The notes under the pieces: model-generated
The model's database searches: none
Seen by the model: only the letters and a program-made list of their open reading frames with translations
Told to the model about the DNA's origin: nothing
Position numbers and translations under genes: made by a program
Part shown: positions 27,083 through 35,942 of the stretch, piece after piece
How positions within the stretch are numbered: position 1 is the first letter of the stretch
How the letters are laid out: each line of letters begins with the position of its first letter
Source of the DNA: Prochlorococcus sp. AG-363-P08
Lineage (GTDB): Bacteria; Cyanobacteriota; Cyanobacteriia; PCC-6307; Cyanobiaceae
DNA: 52,609 bases
Direction of reading: 5' to 3'
Assembly: GCA_003278195.1 (NCBI GenBank)
Contig: QCGE01000012.1
Span: 1-52,609 of the forward strand

Positions 27083-27170
27083 AGAAAAGATCTTAGAAGT
27101 CTCTATAGATGCTTTTCTTACATTCGAAATTGAGATTATATCTTTTCAATCTTAACTTGCTTAGAAATTA

Positions 27171-27347
27171 TTAGAAGCCACTAGCCTTTTTGCCTTTCAT
27201 AAGCGTTTCCACTTTATATGCATCAAATTCAGATACATCATCGAACAATTTAATATTAGAGAGAAACTGAAGACAAAGGTAAAAATCCACTTTTATGTCT
27301 TTTAGAGAAGCTGGTGCCGAAATTCTTTCTCTAAATTGAGGTCTGGG
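27171..27347 (-). pseudogene. Orphan open frame next to tRNA-Thr, possible gene remnant
   Basis: Between a stop at 27348-27350 and TAA 27171-27173 lies a 58-codon frame with protein-like content (DVSEFDAYKVETLMKGKKAS near the end). It has no ATG; only an internal GTG or TTG could start a short product. The frame begins directly past the 3' end of tRNA-Thr, a common spot for integrated elements. It may be a decayed fragment or chance. Confidence 0.3.
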
Positions 27348-27351
27348 CTAG

Positions 27352-27423
<72 letters not shown>

Positions 27424-27433
27424 GTGTGGAAGG

Positions 27434-27515
27434 TGGGCCGGGTTGGATTTGAACCAACGTAGGCAGAGCCAGCGGATTTACAGTCCGCCCCCATTAACCA
27501 CTCGGGCACCGACCC
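27434..27515 (-). tRNA. trnY: tRNA-Tyr (anticodon GTA)
   Basis: The minus strand folds as an 82-base class II tRNA with a long variable arm. GGGTCGG pairs with CCGGCCC, and the discriminator is A. The anticodon loop CTGTAAA gives anticodon GTA, and the T-loop has GGTTCAAATCC. It is probably cotranscribed with the tRNA-Thr gene that follows. Confidence 0.96.
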
Positions 27516-27622
27516 GAACCACTAGGTGACAATACCAGTTAAAGGACTATTTTCAATTCTCATTCTTGGTGACTCTTGTAAGAAATCGATAGCATCAATT
27601 GAGTTGTTATTTTTTTTGGCTC

Positions 27623-28063
27623 ATGCGATTACTTGTAATAAGTGGTCCAAATCTGAACCTTCTAGGCACAAGAGAGCCTGAGATTTATGGCTCAAGCAGT
27701 CTTAAGGGAATTGAAACTCTTTTGCAAACTAAAGCTAAACAGGAGAATATCGAGCTTGATTGCTTTCAAAGTAACTTTGAAGGAGCTTTGGTTGATCGTA
27801 TTCAGCAGGCTTCCGGGCAAGTAGAAGGAATCCTGATCAATGCAGGCGCCTATACGCACACATCTATTGCTATTAGGGATGCATTGCTTGGAATTCAGAT
27901 TCCTTATGTTGAACTCCATCTAAGTAACACCTTTGCCAGAGAACCTTTCCGCCACAATTCCTTCCTTGCAGATCATGCCTTAGGAATCGTCAGTGGTTTT
28001 GGTGTAATGAGCTATACCCTTGCAATGGAAGGTCTATTGGCTCACCTGAGGCAAATCAACTAA
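27623..28063 (+). CDS. aroQ: 3-dehydroquinate dehydratase, type II
   Basis: AroQ dehydrates 3-dehydroquinate in the shikimate pathway. The protein begins [23 protein letters not shown] with the catalytic Tyr and flexible loop. It continues with the [13 protein letters not shown] block, [16 protein letters not shown] and [17 protein letters not shown], which carry the active-site Asn, His and Arg residues. I choose ATG 27623 (146 residues) because it matches the usual family start; a TTG eight codons upstream (27599) is also open. It is followed after 4 bases by the MiaE-like gene. Confidence 0.96.
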   Translation: MRLLVISGPNLNLLGTREPEIYGSSSLKGIETLLQTKAKQENIELDCFQSNFEGALVDRIQQASGQVEGILINAGAYTHTSIAIRDALLGIQIPYVELHLSNTFAREPFRHNSFLADHALGIVSGFGVMSYTLAMEGLLAHLRQIN

Positions 28064-28067
28064 ATCC

Positions 28068-28682
28068 ATGCATTACCCTTCTCCTCATAGCGGTGAAGTC
28101 AAATCAATTAAATGGTTGACAGCAAAAACCAGTTCTGCCTGGTTAGAACAAGCGATTAGCCACCCACTAGAAGTACTGATCGATCATGCCCATTGCGAGA
28201 GAAAGGCAGCTGGAGCTGCACTCCAGTTGATGTTTCGCTACTTATGCGAGCCAGGATTAGCAGAATCATTAACTCCTCTAATCAAAGAAGAGTTAGATCA
28301 TTTTGAAATTGTTCTTGATTTAATTAAATCGAAAGGACGATATCTTGAACCTCTTCCAGCTCCACCATATGGAACGTTGCTATCAAAGCAAATCAGAAAA
28401 GATGAACCAAATCGCATGCTAGATAGCTTTTTAGTTGCAGGCCTAATCGAAGCTCGAAGCCATGAAAGAATGAAATTACTAGCTCAACATTCCCCAGACG
28501 AGGAGCTTCGAAAGTTGTACTCCTCACTTCTTAAAAGTGAGGCACGTCACTTTTCTCTTTATTGGAGACTTGCCAATGAAAGGTATCAGCGTCAAGAAGT
28601 TATATCTCGCTTAGAAGAACTTGCTATTGCTGAAGCAGAAATCTTATCTAGTTTGCACATTGAGCCAAGGATGCATAGTTAA
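28068..28682 (+). CDS. miaE: MiaE-like tRNA hydroxylase (di-iron)
   Basis: MiaE hydroxylates 2-methylthio-N6-isopentenyl-adenosine at position 37 of tRNAs, using a ferritin-like di-iron centre. The 204-residue, mostly helical protein shows the iron-ligand patterns: EVLIDHAHCERKAAGAAL (Glu..His near 31-48), LTPLIKEELDHFEIVL, LIEARSHERMKLL and EARHFSLYWRLA. This gives the typical four-helix set of Glu and ExxH ligands. It lies between aroQ (4 bases) and cobI (2 bases) in a tight plus-strand run. Confidence 0.9.
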   Translation: MHYPSPHSGEVKSIKWLTAKTSSAWLEQAISHPLEVLIDHAHCERKAAGAALQLMFRYLCEPGLAESLTPLIKEELDHFEIVLDLIKSKGRYLEPLPAPPYGTLLSKQIRKDEPNRMLDSFLVAGLIEARSHERMKLLAQHSPDEELRKLYSSLLKSEARHFSLYWRLANERYQRQEVISRLEELAIAEAEILSSLHIEPRMHS

Positions 28683-28684
28683 AG

Positions 28685-29461
28685 ATGGTTTCTCTGCATT
28701 CGAGAAATCCAGCTTTTGGAAAACTAACTCTAGTAAGTGTTGGTCCAGGCGACCCCTCTTTATTAACCATTGCTGGTGTAAAAGCTATTCAAGAATCAAC
28801 CTTAGTAGCTTTTCCAATAGCAAAAGCTGGAGGGGAAAGCATAGCTCTTGAGATTGCCTCAACATGGATCAAAAAAGAAGCAAAAAAATTACCATTACTT
28901 TTCCCAATGGTCTCTGAAGAACATCTTCTAAGAGAAGCATGGCGAAATGCTGCCGATCAACTATTTGAGGAAATAAAGAAAGGTGAAAAAGTAGTTTTCC
29001 TTTGTGAAGGCGATGGATCTCTTTTTGCAAGTAGTTCATATGTCTTGCTAGCACTGAAAACTTTTCATCCAAATTGCCCAATCAAATCAATACCAGGAGT
29101 AACGTCATTTGCCGCCGCCGCAGCTCTTGCGAATTGGCCATTGGCCTTGCAAAAAGATCAACTTTTGATACTCCCTACTCCAGATGATCAATACAAGCTC
29201 GAAACTCTTATTAATGAAGCTTTTTTATCTAAAAGAGTTTTGGTCTTACTTAAATTAGGTTCTCGGTGGGCATGGGTAAAACCATTGCTAAAAAAGAAGG
29301 GATTACTTGAAGATGCAGTATTCGCACAGCGAGTTGGGTTTGAAGATGAAAAAGTTGACTCAGCAATAAAAATCGATGGGTCTGAAAAGCCTTACTTTTC
29401 TTTGTTATTGATTCGACAATCTTGGCCTGAGGTTATACCTTTTAAAGATTCGATTTCTTAA
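28685..29461 (+). CDS. cobI: Precorrin-2 C20-methyltransferase
   Basis: CobI/CbiL methylates precorrin-2 at C20 in the biosynthesis of cobalamin-type corrinoids. The 258-residue protein shows the uroporphyrin/tetrapyrrole methylase fold. The N-terminal loop is LVSVGPGDPSLLTIAGVKAI, the middle block is VVFLCEGDGSLFASSSYVL, and the third is KSIPGVTSFAAAAALANWPL. Length and motifs fit the C20 branch. It starts 2 bases after the MiaE-like gene and its end overlaps the convergent dus gene by four bases. Confidence 0.92.
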   Translation: MVSLHSRNPAFGKLTLVSVGPGDPSLLTIAGVKAIQESTLVAFPIAKAGGESIALEIASTWIKKEAKKLPLLFPMVSEEHLLREAWRNAADQLFEEIKKGEKVVFLCEGDGSLFASSSYVLLALKTFHPNCPIKSIPGVTSFAAAAALANWPLALQKDQLLILPTPDDQYKLETLINEAFLSKRVLVLLKLGSRWAWVKPLLKKKGLLEDAVFAQRVGFEDEKVDSAIKIDGSEKPYFSLLLIRQSWPEVIPFKDSIS

Positions 29462-30453
29462 TTCAAGCAATTCAACTTATCTTCAAGTATTGCCAAAGCC
29501 TCTTTGGGTGTCTCTGACCGCATTAATTCATAGCGTAGTTCATCTGCCCGAGGAATGTCCTTACATATCCAGTTCAAATGTTTCCGAGCAATCATTAAGC
29601 CATGATCACCATTGATTCTTACCAGCTGAATTAATTGCTCCTGAGCAATTTTTATACGCTCTTTGGGTTCTGGTGTTTTAACAATTGGGTTCCCTCTTAA
29701 GACAGCATCAATCTGACCGATAAGCCAAGGGGCACCCATGCTACCTCTGCCAATCATTACTCCATCAGCTCCAGTTTTTGAAAGGCAATCAATAGCGTCC
29801 TTTGCGTTTTTGATATCTCCATTTGCAATTACAGGAATATTGAGAGCCTTTTTTACAACTGCTATTGAATTCCAATCCGATTTACCCGAAAAGCCTTGTT
29901 CTCTTGTCCTTCCATGCAGAGTAAGAAGTTGAGCTCCTGCAGTTTCTAAACGTTTTGCAAAACCAACAGGATCAGCAGTCTCTTCATCCCAACCCAGACG
30001 AGTTTTAACTGTGACCGGTACTTTTACAGAATCAACAACTTTACTTACTATCCTCGCAGCAAGATCGGGGTCTTTTAACAAAGCACTTCCTCCTCCTTTC
30101 TTTGCCACTTTCTTCACAGGACAGCCCATATTTATATCAACCAAAAATGCGCCTGCTGCCTCCGCTCTTATCGCAGCATCGGCAATCACCTCTGGACGGT
30201 GATCAAAAAGCTGAACGCCAACCGGACCATGCTCAACTCCTAATTCATCGACTTTGTAAAGGCCACGCCCTAATTCAAGGCATGTCGCACTTACCATTTC
30301 GGTAAACAAAAGCGCATCGGGTGCCCATTTTCTTACGAGCGAACGAAAGACCTGATCAGTGACTCCTGAAAGGGGTGACTGAAATACGGGACAAGAGATT
30401 TGTCTTGTAATGCCTCTACCAGGAAGAATTATTTCGAATGGAGCATTTTTCAT
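29458..30453 (-). CDS. dus: tRNA-dihydrouridine synthase
   Basis: Dus enzymes reduce uridines in tRNA D-loops using FMN and NADPH. The catalytic cysteine is in VDINMGCPVKKVAKKGGGSALLKD. The FMN-binding blocks PVFQSPLSGVTDQVFR, LLTLHGRTREQGFSG, IPVIANGDIKNA and GVMIGRGSMGAPWL are intact. I choose ATG 30453 (MKNAPFEI); an ATG nine codons further upstream (30480) is also open. Which uridine positions it modifies cannot be told. The gene converges on cobI and is divergent from the DUF1823-like gene about 36 bases away. Confidence 0.94.
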   Translation of the reverse strand: MKNAPFEIILPGRGITRQISCPVFQSPLSGVTDQVFRSLVRKWAPDALLFTEMVSATCLELGRGLYKVDELGVEHGPVGVQLFDHRPEVIADAAIRAEAAGAFLVDINMGCPVKKVAKKGGGSALLKDPDLAARIVSKVVDSVKVPVTVKTRLGWDEETADPVGFAKRLETAGAQLLTLHGRTREQGFSGKSDWNSIAVVKKALNIPVIANGDIKNAKDAIDCLSKTGADGVMIGRGSMGAPWLIGQIDAVLRGNPIVKTPEPKERIKIAQEQLIQLVRINGDHGLMIARKHLNWICKDIPRADELRYELMRSETPKEALAILEDKLNCLN

Positions 30454-30489
30454 GAAATCATTTTGATATAAACAAATCATTTCTCAAAC

Positions 30490-30990
30490 GTGGAGTGCTT
30501 GACTTTTCCTAGACTTATCCATAGTCAGAATAGGGATTTTTGGCCTTTGAGCTCAATCCTTCTAAGAAAAATCCTTGCTGATGAAACAACCGATCAATTT
30601 GTAGCTGCTCTTGTTTGGGAAAGGCTTGGATACCTCCCTGGAGAGACTTCATTAGGAAATTGGCATCCAAGTACAGACACTCCTTCAGATTGGAAAGCTA
30701 CTTTCCCGAAAGCCCCAGAAATTATTGCTCAAAGAAAAGCATCTGTTTGCTTGACGCGATCAATTCCAAAAAAATATAAGCAACTGCTCAAAGAAGAATT
30801 GAAATTTTCTGGATACTCAATCGGTGAGCTTTACCCAAGACGCACAAGAAGAGCAACAGCAGTCAATTGGTTACTTGCATGGGGATCAATAACTAAACAA
30901 GATCTCCTTGAGAAAGGTGCTTACCCCCCTCTATCTCTCCCTCCTGAAAATCCTGCTTATGGACACCAAGGGGATCCCACAATTCAATAA
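30490..30990 (+). CDS. DUF1823-like cyanobacterial protein
   Basis: The 166-residue protein has the layout I associate with cyanobacterial DUF1823. It runs SILLRKILADETTDQFVAALVWERLGYLPGETSLGNW, then WKATFPKAPEIIAQRKASVCLTRSIPKKYKQLLKEEL. It continues FSGYSIGELYPRRTRRATAVNWLLAW, rich in arginine. The basic patch suggests nucleic acid or ribosome contact, but no function is established. The start is GTG at 30490. It precedes der by about 120 bases on the same strand. Confidence 0.75.
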   Translation: MECLTFPRLIHSQNRDFWPLSSILLRKILADETTDQFVAALVWERLGYLPGETSLGNWHPSTDTPSDWKATFPKAPEIIAQRKASVCLTRSIPKKYKQLLKEELKFSGYSIGELYPRRTRRATAVNWLLAWGSITKQDLLEKGAYPPLSLPPENPAYGHQGDPTIQ

Positions 30991-31113
30991 TTGCTTCAAA
31001 TTCCTCTGAAACCAGCAAAAACAAAATTTCTTGAAAGCTAAAAATAGGTAGATAAGAAAAAAGATTCTTTCTAGAACTATGTATCGTCAAGATTATTTAG
31101 AGGAAAGATTTAA

Positions 31114-32481
31114 GTGGGGCGTCCCATCGTCGCCATAATCGGTCGGCCGAACGTTGGAAAGTCCACGCTGGTAAATCGGCTATGCAAAAGTCGTGATGCA
31201 ATAGTTCATGACGAGCCGGGTGTTACACGTGACAGGACTTACCAAGAAGGCTTTTGGCAAGATCGTGAATTCATAGTCGTTGATACTGGAGGATTGGTTT
31301 TCGATGATGACAGCGAGTTCCTTCCTGAGATACGTGAACAAGCAAACCTTGCTCTCACTGAGGCATCTGTAGCTCTTGTGATTGTCGACGGGCAACAAGG
31401 AGTCACTGCTGCCGATGAATCGATTGCGGAATGGTTGCGTACACAATCATGCAAAAAACTATTAGCTGTTAACAAATGTGAGTCTCCTGAACAAGGCTTA
31501 GCAATGGCAGCAGAGTTTTGGAAGCTTGGGCTAGGCGAACCATACCCAGTTTCTGCAATTCATGGTGCAGGTACAGGAGACTTATTGGATCAAGTGGTAA
31601 GTCTTTTTCCTCCAAAGGAATTGGAAGATGCTGTGAGAGAGCCAATTCAAATGGCTATTGTCGGAAGACCTAATGTAGGTAAATCCAGCTTGCTAAATGC
31701 TTTCTGTGGAGAGCTTAGGGCAATAGTTAGTCCAATTCGTGGAACAACAAGAGACACAATAGATACCAACTTAGAAAGAGAAGGAAGACTCTGGAAATTA
31801 ATAGATACTGCTGGCATCAGACGAAGGCGGAGTGTTAATTATGGGCCTGAATTCTTTGGGATAAATAGAACATTTAAAGCAATTCAAAGAAGCGATGTTT
31901 GTATATTAGTTATCGACGCCTTAGAAGGCGTTACCGAACAGGACCAAAGACTTGCTGGAAGAATAGAAGAATCAGGGCGCTCATGCGTAGTTGTAATAAA
32001 CAAATGGGATGCAGTTGAGAAAGACAGTCACACAATGGTCCAAATGGAAAAAGAGCTAAGAGCAAAGCTGTATTTTCTACATTGGGCAACAATGATTTTC
32101 ACTTCAGCAATAACAGGGCAAAGAGTAGAAAGCATTTTTGCTCTTGCTAGCTTGGCCGTAGAGCAGCATCGGAGACGTGTTAGTACATCAGTAGTGAATG
32201 AAGTTTTAAAAGAAGCGATTAGTTGGCGAAATCCTCCTACAAGTCGTGGAGGTCGCCAAGGAAAGCTTTATTACGGGACACAAGTAGCATCTCAACCCCC
32301 TACTTTTACTTTATTTGTAAATGATCCAAAGTTATTTGGTGATACTTATCGAAGATATTTAGAAAGGCAATTAAGAGAAGGTCTTGGATTCGAAGGTACC
32401 CCTGTAAAGTTATTTTTAAGAGGAAAGCAGCAGAGAGATGCAGAAAGAGATTTTGCACGTCAACATCAAGGGGCGGATTGA
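31114..32481 (+). CDS. der: Ribosome-assembly GTPase Der (EngA)
   Basis: Der is an essential GTPase with two tandem G domains that helps mature the 50S subunit. The 455-residue protein has the first P-loop [16 protein letters not shown] (about 8-23) with VDTGG, and the second P-loop [16 protein letters not shown] (about 181-196) with NKWD. A C-terminal KH-like domain ends in [18 protein letters not shown]. The start is GTG at 31114, at the family N-terminus. It is followed 3 bases later by the EcfT-like gene in a tight run. Confidence 0.98.
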   Translation: MGRPIVAIIGRPNVGKSTLVNRLCKSRDAIVHDEPGVTRDRTYQEGFWQDREFIVVDTGGLVFDDDSEFLPEIREQANLALTEASVALVIVDGQQGVTAADESIAEWLRTQSCKKLLAVNKCESPEQGLAMAAEFWKLGLGEPYPVSAIHGAGTGDLLDQVVSLFPPKELEDAVREPIQMAIVGRPNVGKSSLLNAFCGELRAIVSPIRGTTRDTIDTNLEREGRLWKLIDTAGIRRRRSVNYGPEFFGINRTFKAIQRSDVCILVIDALEGVTEQDQRLAGRIEESGRSCVVVINKWDAVEKDSHTMVQMEKELRAKLYFLHWATMIFTSAITGQRVESIFALASLAVEQHRRRVSTSVVNEVLKEAISWRNPPTSRGGRQGKLYYGTQVASQPPTFTLFVNDPKLFGDTYRRYLERQLREGLGFEGTPVKLFLRGKQQRDAERDFARQHQGAD

Positions 32482-32484
32482 TTT

Positions 32485-33399
32485 ATGGACTGGTTGAAAC
32501 AAGTTCCAATTGGACAATATGTAGATGGGAACAGCGGCTGGTTGAGATATTTAGACCCTAGGCTGAAGTTTGCTTGGGTCCTAATGTTCCTTGTTACACC
32601 AGTTTTAGCAGGATCACTCTGGAGACTTAGTTTAGTTCTTGGTCTTTTTCTTTTGACTGTTATAAGTGGCTTCCCTCTAAGAGTTTGGTGGCGATCTGTC
32701 TCTTTTTTGTTAGTGCTATCTATTTTGCTTGGTGGATTTTCAATGTTTCTACCAACAGGTGATCAAATAGCTTCTTTTACAGCAAGAGCTCCACAAGAAA
32801 TTCCAGGTTTAATAATGCCTGAAGCTAAGTGGGAGGTCCTAAGACTGGGACCTTTGAAGATTGGAGAGTTTTCTTTGGGGCCATTCGTAGTAGTAAAGAG
32901 ATCGGCAGAGCTTGGCCTAAATACTGCAACATTGATTTTCACTGTTATTCATAGCGTAAATCTAATGTTATTAAGTACCCCTCCTGAAGAACTTGTATGG
33001 GCTCTTAGCTGGCTATTAGCACCTCTAACATTTTTAGGTCTTCCGGTGGATAGAATAAGTTTCCAGTTGCTCCTAGCACTTAGATTTCTTCCGCTAGTAC
33101 AAGAAGAATTACAAAATCTTTTAAGGGCTCTAACTACAAGGGCTGTAAACCTCAAACAGCTTGGGGTTAAGGCCTCTGTTGGACTTATCCTTTCTGTAGG
33201 GGAAAGGTTGATAGGAAATATTCTTTTGAGAGCCGAGCAAGGTGCAGAAGCTTTATTAGTTAGAGGTGGGACCTTCTTAACTCCTAGACAGTACAAACCA
33301 AATACCCTGTTTTTCAAGTCTTATCTAGCACTAAATATTTTTTCGATGGGTCTACTTTCTGTGGTCTTAACCTTAAGGACGAAGTACGGTGCCTTTTAG
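32485..33399 (+). CDS. EcfT/CbiQ-type energy-coupling factor transporter membrane protein
   Basis: The 304-residue protein is the transmembrane coupling (T) component of an ECF-type vitamin or metal transporter. It has about five to six membrane segments, opening with YLDPRLKFAWVLMFLVTPVLAG. The helical coupling region (LALRFLPLVQEELQNLLRAL, then LTTRAVNLKQL and ALLVRGG) carries the two short Ala-Arg-type motifs that grip the ATPases. No S component or ATPase is nearby, so the transported substrate is unknown. It lies between der and pipX on the same strand. Confidence 0.88.
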   Translation: MDWLKQVPIGQYVDGNSGWLRYLDPRLKFAWVLMFLVTPVLAGSLWRLSLVLGLFLLTVISGFPLRVWWRSVSFLLVLSILLGGFSMFLPTGDQIASFTARAPQEIPGLIMPEAKWEVLRLGPLKIGEFSLGPFVVVKRSAELGLNTATLIFTVIHSVNLMLLSTPPEELVWALSWLLAPLTFLGLPVDRISFQLLLALRFLPLVQEELQNLLRALTTRAVNLKQLGVKASVGLILSVGERLIGNILLRAEQGAEALLVRGGTFLTPRQYKPNTLFFKSYLALNIFSMGLLSVVLTLRTKYGAF

Positions 33400-33423
33400 A
33401 TCTACTAAAGCCATTTTTGCAAA

Positions 33424-33690
33424 GTGTGCTCAGAAAGATATTTAAATCATCCAAATTTTGGAATGCTATACCTTGTCTCTCCTGCAGGAGAAGGTAGAGA
33501 TGTATATGCGACTCTATATGCCCAAAGAATGTTTTTTTTAGTCTCTTTGCAACCTAGGGGCTCTGAGTTTGAAGTAATTCCTTATCAAGATGCAAGACAC
33601 CATGCAGAACTACACCTGTCTCGTTGCAGAAGAAATAAATCCTCGGAGCTAGACCGTTGGCAAAAACTATTTCATCAAACATTCATTTAA
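33424..33690 (+). CDS. pipX: PipX, co-activator of NtcA and partner of PII
   Basis: PipX links nitrogen status to transcription: it binds NtcA with 2-oxoglutarate or is sequestered by PII when nitrogen is plentiful. The 88-residue protein has the Tudor-like domain signature YLNHPNFGMLYLVSPAGEGRDVYATLYAQRMFFLV, then a helical C-terminus ending LFHQTF. The match to the known cyanobacterial PipX pattern is close. ATG or GTG starts are possible near 33424. It is directly followed by pipY, the usual cyanobacterial order, which supports the call. Confidence 0.93.
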   Translation: MCSERYLNHPNFGMLYLVSPAGEGRDVYATLYAQRMFFLVSLQPRGSEFEVIPYQDARHHAELHLSRCRRNKSSELDRWQKLFHQTFI

Positions 33691-33697
33691 TTGACTA

Positions 33698-34339
33698 GTG
33701 ACTTTATCTAGTAACTGGAGAAAATCAAAACAAGCTCTACCTAAAGGCGTTAATTTACTTGCCGTCAGCAAAGGCCATTCATCACAAGTAATTCAGCAGC
33801 TAGCTGAATTGGGACAAATTGATTTTGGAGAAAGTCGATTACAAGATGCTGTTCCAAAAATTCAAGCTTTATCAAAGATGAAAACCTTAAGTTGGCATTT
33901 CATTGGTCCCCTCCAATCAAATAAAGTCAGAGGGGTAGTCCAAAACTTTAGTTTTATTCATTCTATTGATAGTGAGTCCCTTGCAGAAAGAGTCGCAAGA
34001 ATTGCTGGGGAGGAAAAACGTTCTATAAAAAACTTTCTTCAGGTGAAATTTCTTAAAGATCCAACTAAAGGTGGGGTAAACCCTCACGATCTAGATCATC
34101 TGGTCCCAAAACTTCTCGACTTGCCTAACTTTAATCTGATTGGCTTGATGACTATGGCCCCTTTTAATTGTCCTCTTAATGAACGCAAAAATCTATTTCA
34201 AGAATGTCGACGCTATGCAGACCATTTCAATTTAAAAGAATGTTCAATGGGAATGAGTTCTGATTGGCAAGAGGCTGTTGAAGCTGGAACAACCTGGCTA
34301 CGTCTAGGATCTCGCCTGTTTGGTAAGCGTAAAGATTGA
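33698..34339 (+). CDS. pipY: PLP homeostasis protein PipY (YggS family)
   Basis: PipY/YggS is a single-domain PLP-binding protein that helps control vitamin B6 and amino-acid pools. The 213-residue protein has the PLP lysine in NLLAVSKGHSSQVIQQL. It also has the family blocks FGESRLQDAVPKIQAL, WHFIGPLQSNKVRGVV, IHSIDSESLAERV and the C-terminal MSSDWQEAVEAGTTWLRLGSRLFG. The start is GTG at 33698, 7 bases after pipX. The pipX-pipY pairing is a known conserved cyanobacterial unit. Confidence 0.95.
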   Translation: MTLSSNWRKSKQALPKGVNLLAVSKGHSSQVIQQLAELGQIDFGESRLQDAVPKIQALSKMKTLSWHFIGPLQSNKVRGVVQNFSFIHSIDSESLAERVARIAGEEKRSIKNFLQVKFLKDPTKGGVNPHDLDHLVPKLLDLPNFNLIGLMTMAPFNCPLNERKNLFQECRRYADHFNLKECSMGMSSDWQEAVEAGTTWLRLGSRLFGKRKD

Positions 34340-34496
34340 TTTTAAAGATGCCAATCTGTCATCAAAGCCGACTGAGAGCCTTGCCCCTACCTCTTTGGAA
34401 CGCTATTCAGGGGTAGGTATCAACGTTTCTCCAAAGAAACTCGCCTAAATTCGGCTATTTGCCAAACAACAAACGTCTTCCCAGAGGATCCTTAAG

Positions 34497-35075
34497 GTGT
34501 CGTTTATTTCCCGTCTTCGCTCAGTAGTCGCAGGTGACGACTATTTAGATAGCGATTTTGATGACCTTGATTACATAGAAGGTGATCAATACGAAGATGA
34601 TCAAGCCAGAAGATCTTCTATAGGTGGAGAACTTGCTCCCTTATCAGAAGCTTCACCTTTTGGAATTGGTGATGGGTTTACTGGCTCAAAAGTCATTGGA
34701 ATGCCAGGGATCTCCAATGCAAACTCCGAAGTCAATTTGATGGAACCTAGGAGTTTTGACGAGATGCCTCGTGCAATCCAAGCTCTTAGAGAACGTAAAA
34801 CAGTAATCTTAAATCTCACAATGATGGAGCCGGACCAAGCCCAGAGAGCAGTTGATTTTGTTGCTGGAGGTACCTTTGCTATTGATGGTCATCAAGAAAG
34901 GATTGGTGAAAGCATTTTCCTCTTTGCTCCAAGTTGCGTTACGGTCACAAACAGTGTTCATGATGAAGTTTCTACTCCCACCTCTGTTGCAAAAGAATCT
35001 GAGCCTTTAGCTTCTGAACCAGCAGCATCAGCCCCTCCCCCAGCTTGGGGCGAAGCAAGAGTTGCAAGTATTTAG
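34497..35075 (+). CDS. sepF: Cell division protein SepF
   Basis: SepF (Cdv2/YlmF) tethers and organises FtsZ filaments at the division septum. The 192-residue protein begins with an amphipathic membrane-binding helix ([10 protein letters not shown]). It then has an acidic linker and the SepF core [63 protein letters not shown]. The C-terminal tail is alanine/proline-rich ([11 protein letters not shown]). The start is GTG at 34497. It lies between pipY and proC in the order known from other cyanobacteria. Confidence 0.95.
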   Translation: MSFISRLRSVVAGDDYLDSDFDDLDYIEGDQYEDDQARRSSIGGELAPLSEASPFGIGDGFTGSKVIGMPGISNANSEVNLMEPRSFDEMPRAIQALRERKTVILNLTMMEPDQAQRAVDFVAGGTFAIDGHQERIGESIFLFAPSCVTVTNSVHDEVSTPTSVAKESEPLASEPAASAPPPAWGEARVASI

Positions 35076-35087
35076 GTCAACTAATTC

Positions 35088-35942
35088 GTGACTTCTACTC
35101 TAGGGATTATTGGCCTGGGCCAAATGGCTCAGGCTCTTCTATTGCCTTTAATTGAAGCAAAGAAAATAGCCCCAGAAAATATATTTGCAGTTGTAAAAAA
35201 TACCGCTTCGGTTAAGCGGTTAAAAAGTGAGCTTCCTAATGGATTGAACTTAGTCACAGCTGACGATTCCAATGCATTTAAAGCTTGGCAGTCAGCAATA
35301 GTGCTTCTTTCTGTTAAACCACAACAGTTCTCAGAAGTTATTGATCAAGCCAAACAAATTGTCTTTCCTAAGGAATTCTCTTCTCTACTAGTTTCTTTAG
35401 TTGCTGGCCAATCTCTTTCTAAGCTTCAAGAAAGTTTTCCTCATCATTTTTCAACAAGAGCGGTACCTAATGCTCCTGCTTTTGTTAGAGCTGGTCTAAC
35501 TGGAATATCATGGAGTAAGACAATTAAAGCTGAGCAAAAATCTTTAGTAAAAGATCTCTTTAATCCAGTTAGCGAAGTTTTAGAGTTGCCAGAGTCACAG
35601 CTAGATGCTTTTCTTGCTCTGACATCTTCTGGGCCCGCCTATGTGGCACTGGTTTCAGAAGCTCTTGCAGATGGAGCAGTCTCCGTTGGTTTACCTAGAC
35701 ATTTAGCGAATCATTTGGCCCACAGAACTATTGCAGGCACAGCAGCATTATTGAATGAAAAAGATATGCATCCAGGGCAACTGAAAGATATGGTTGCTTC
35801 ACCAGCAGGTACCACAATTGCTGCTCTGAGAAAACTAGAAAAATCAGCTCTTCGCTCTGCTCTAATTGAAGCTGTGGTTGCTGCCTTTGAAAGAAGTCAA
35901 GAATTATCTGACTTAAGCCGCCAAGGAGGCAACTCCAAGTAA
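35088..35942 (+). CDS. proC: Pyrroline-5-carboxylate reductase
   Basis: ProC performs the last step of proline synthesis, reducing pyrroline-5-carboxylate with NAD(P)H. The 284-residue protein has the Rossmann motif LGIIGLGQMAQALLLPLI at the N-terminus. The C-terminal family signature is complete: LPESQLDAFLALTSSGPAYVALVSEALADGAVSVGLPR, then MVASPAGTTIAALRKLE. The start is GTG at 35088, 12 bases after sepF. Its 3' end overlaps the convergent glycosyltransferase gene by 46 bases. Confidence 0.96.
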   Translation: MTSTLGIIGLGQMAQALLLPLIEAKKIAPENIFAVVKNTASVKRLKSELPNGLNLVTADDSNAFKAWQSAIVLLSVKPQQFSEVIDQAKQIVFPKEFSSLLVSLVAGQSLSKLQESFPHHFSTRAVPNAPAFVRAGLTGISWSKTIKAEQKSLVKDLFNPVSEVLELPESQLDAFLALTSSGPAYVALVSEALADGAVSVGLPRHLANHLAHRTIAGTAALLNEKDMHPGQLKDMVASPAGTTIAALRKLEKSALRSALIEAVVAAFERSQELSDLSRQGGNSK

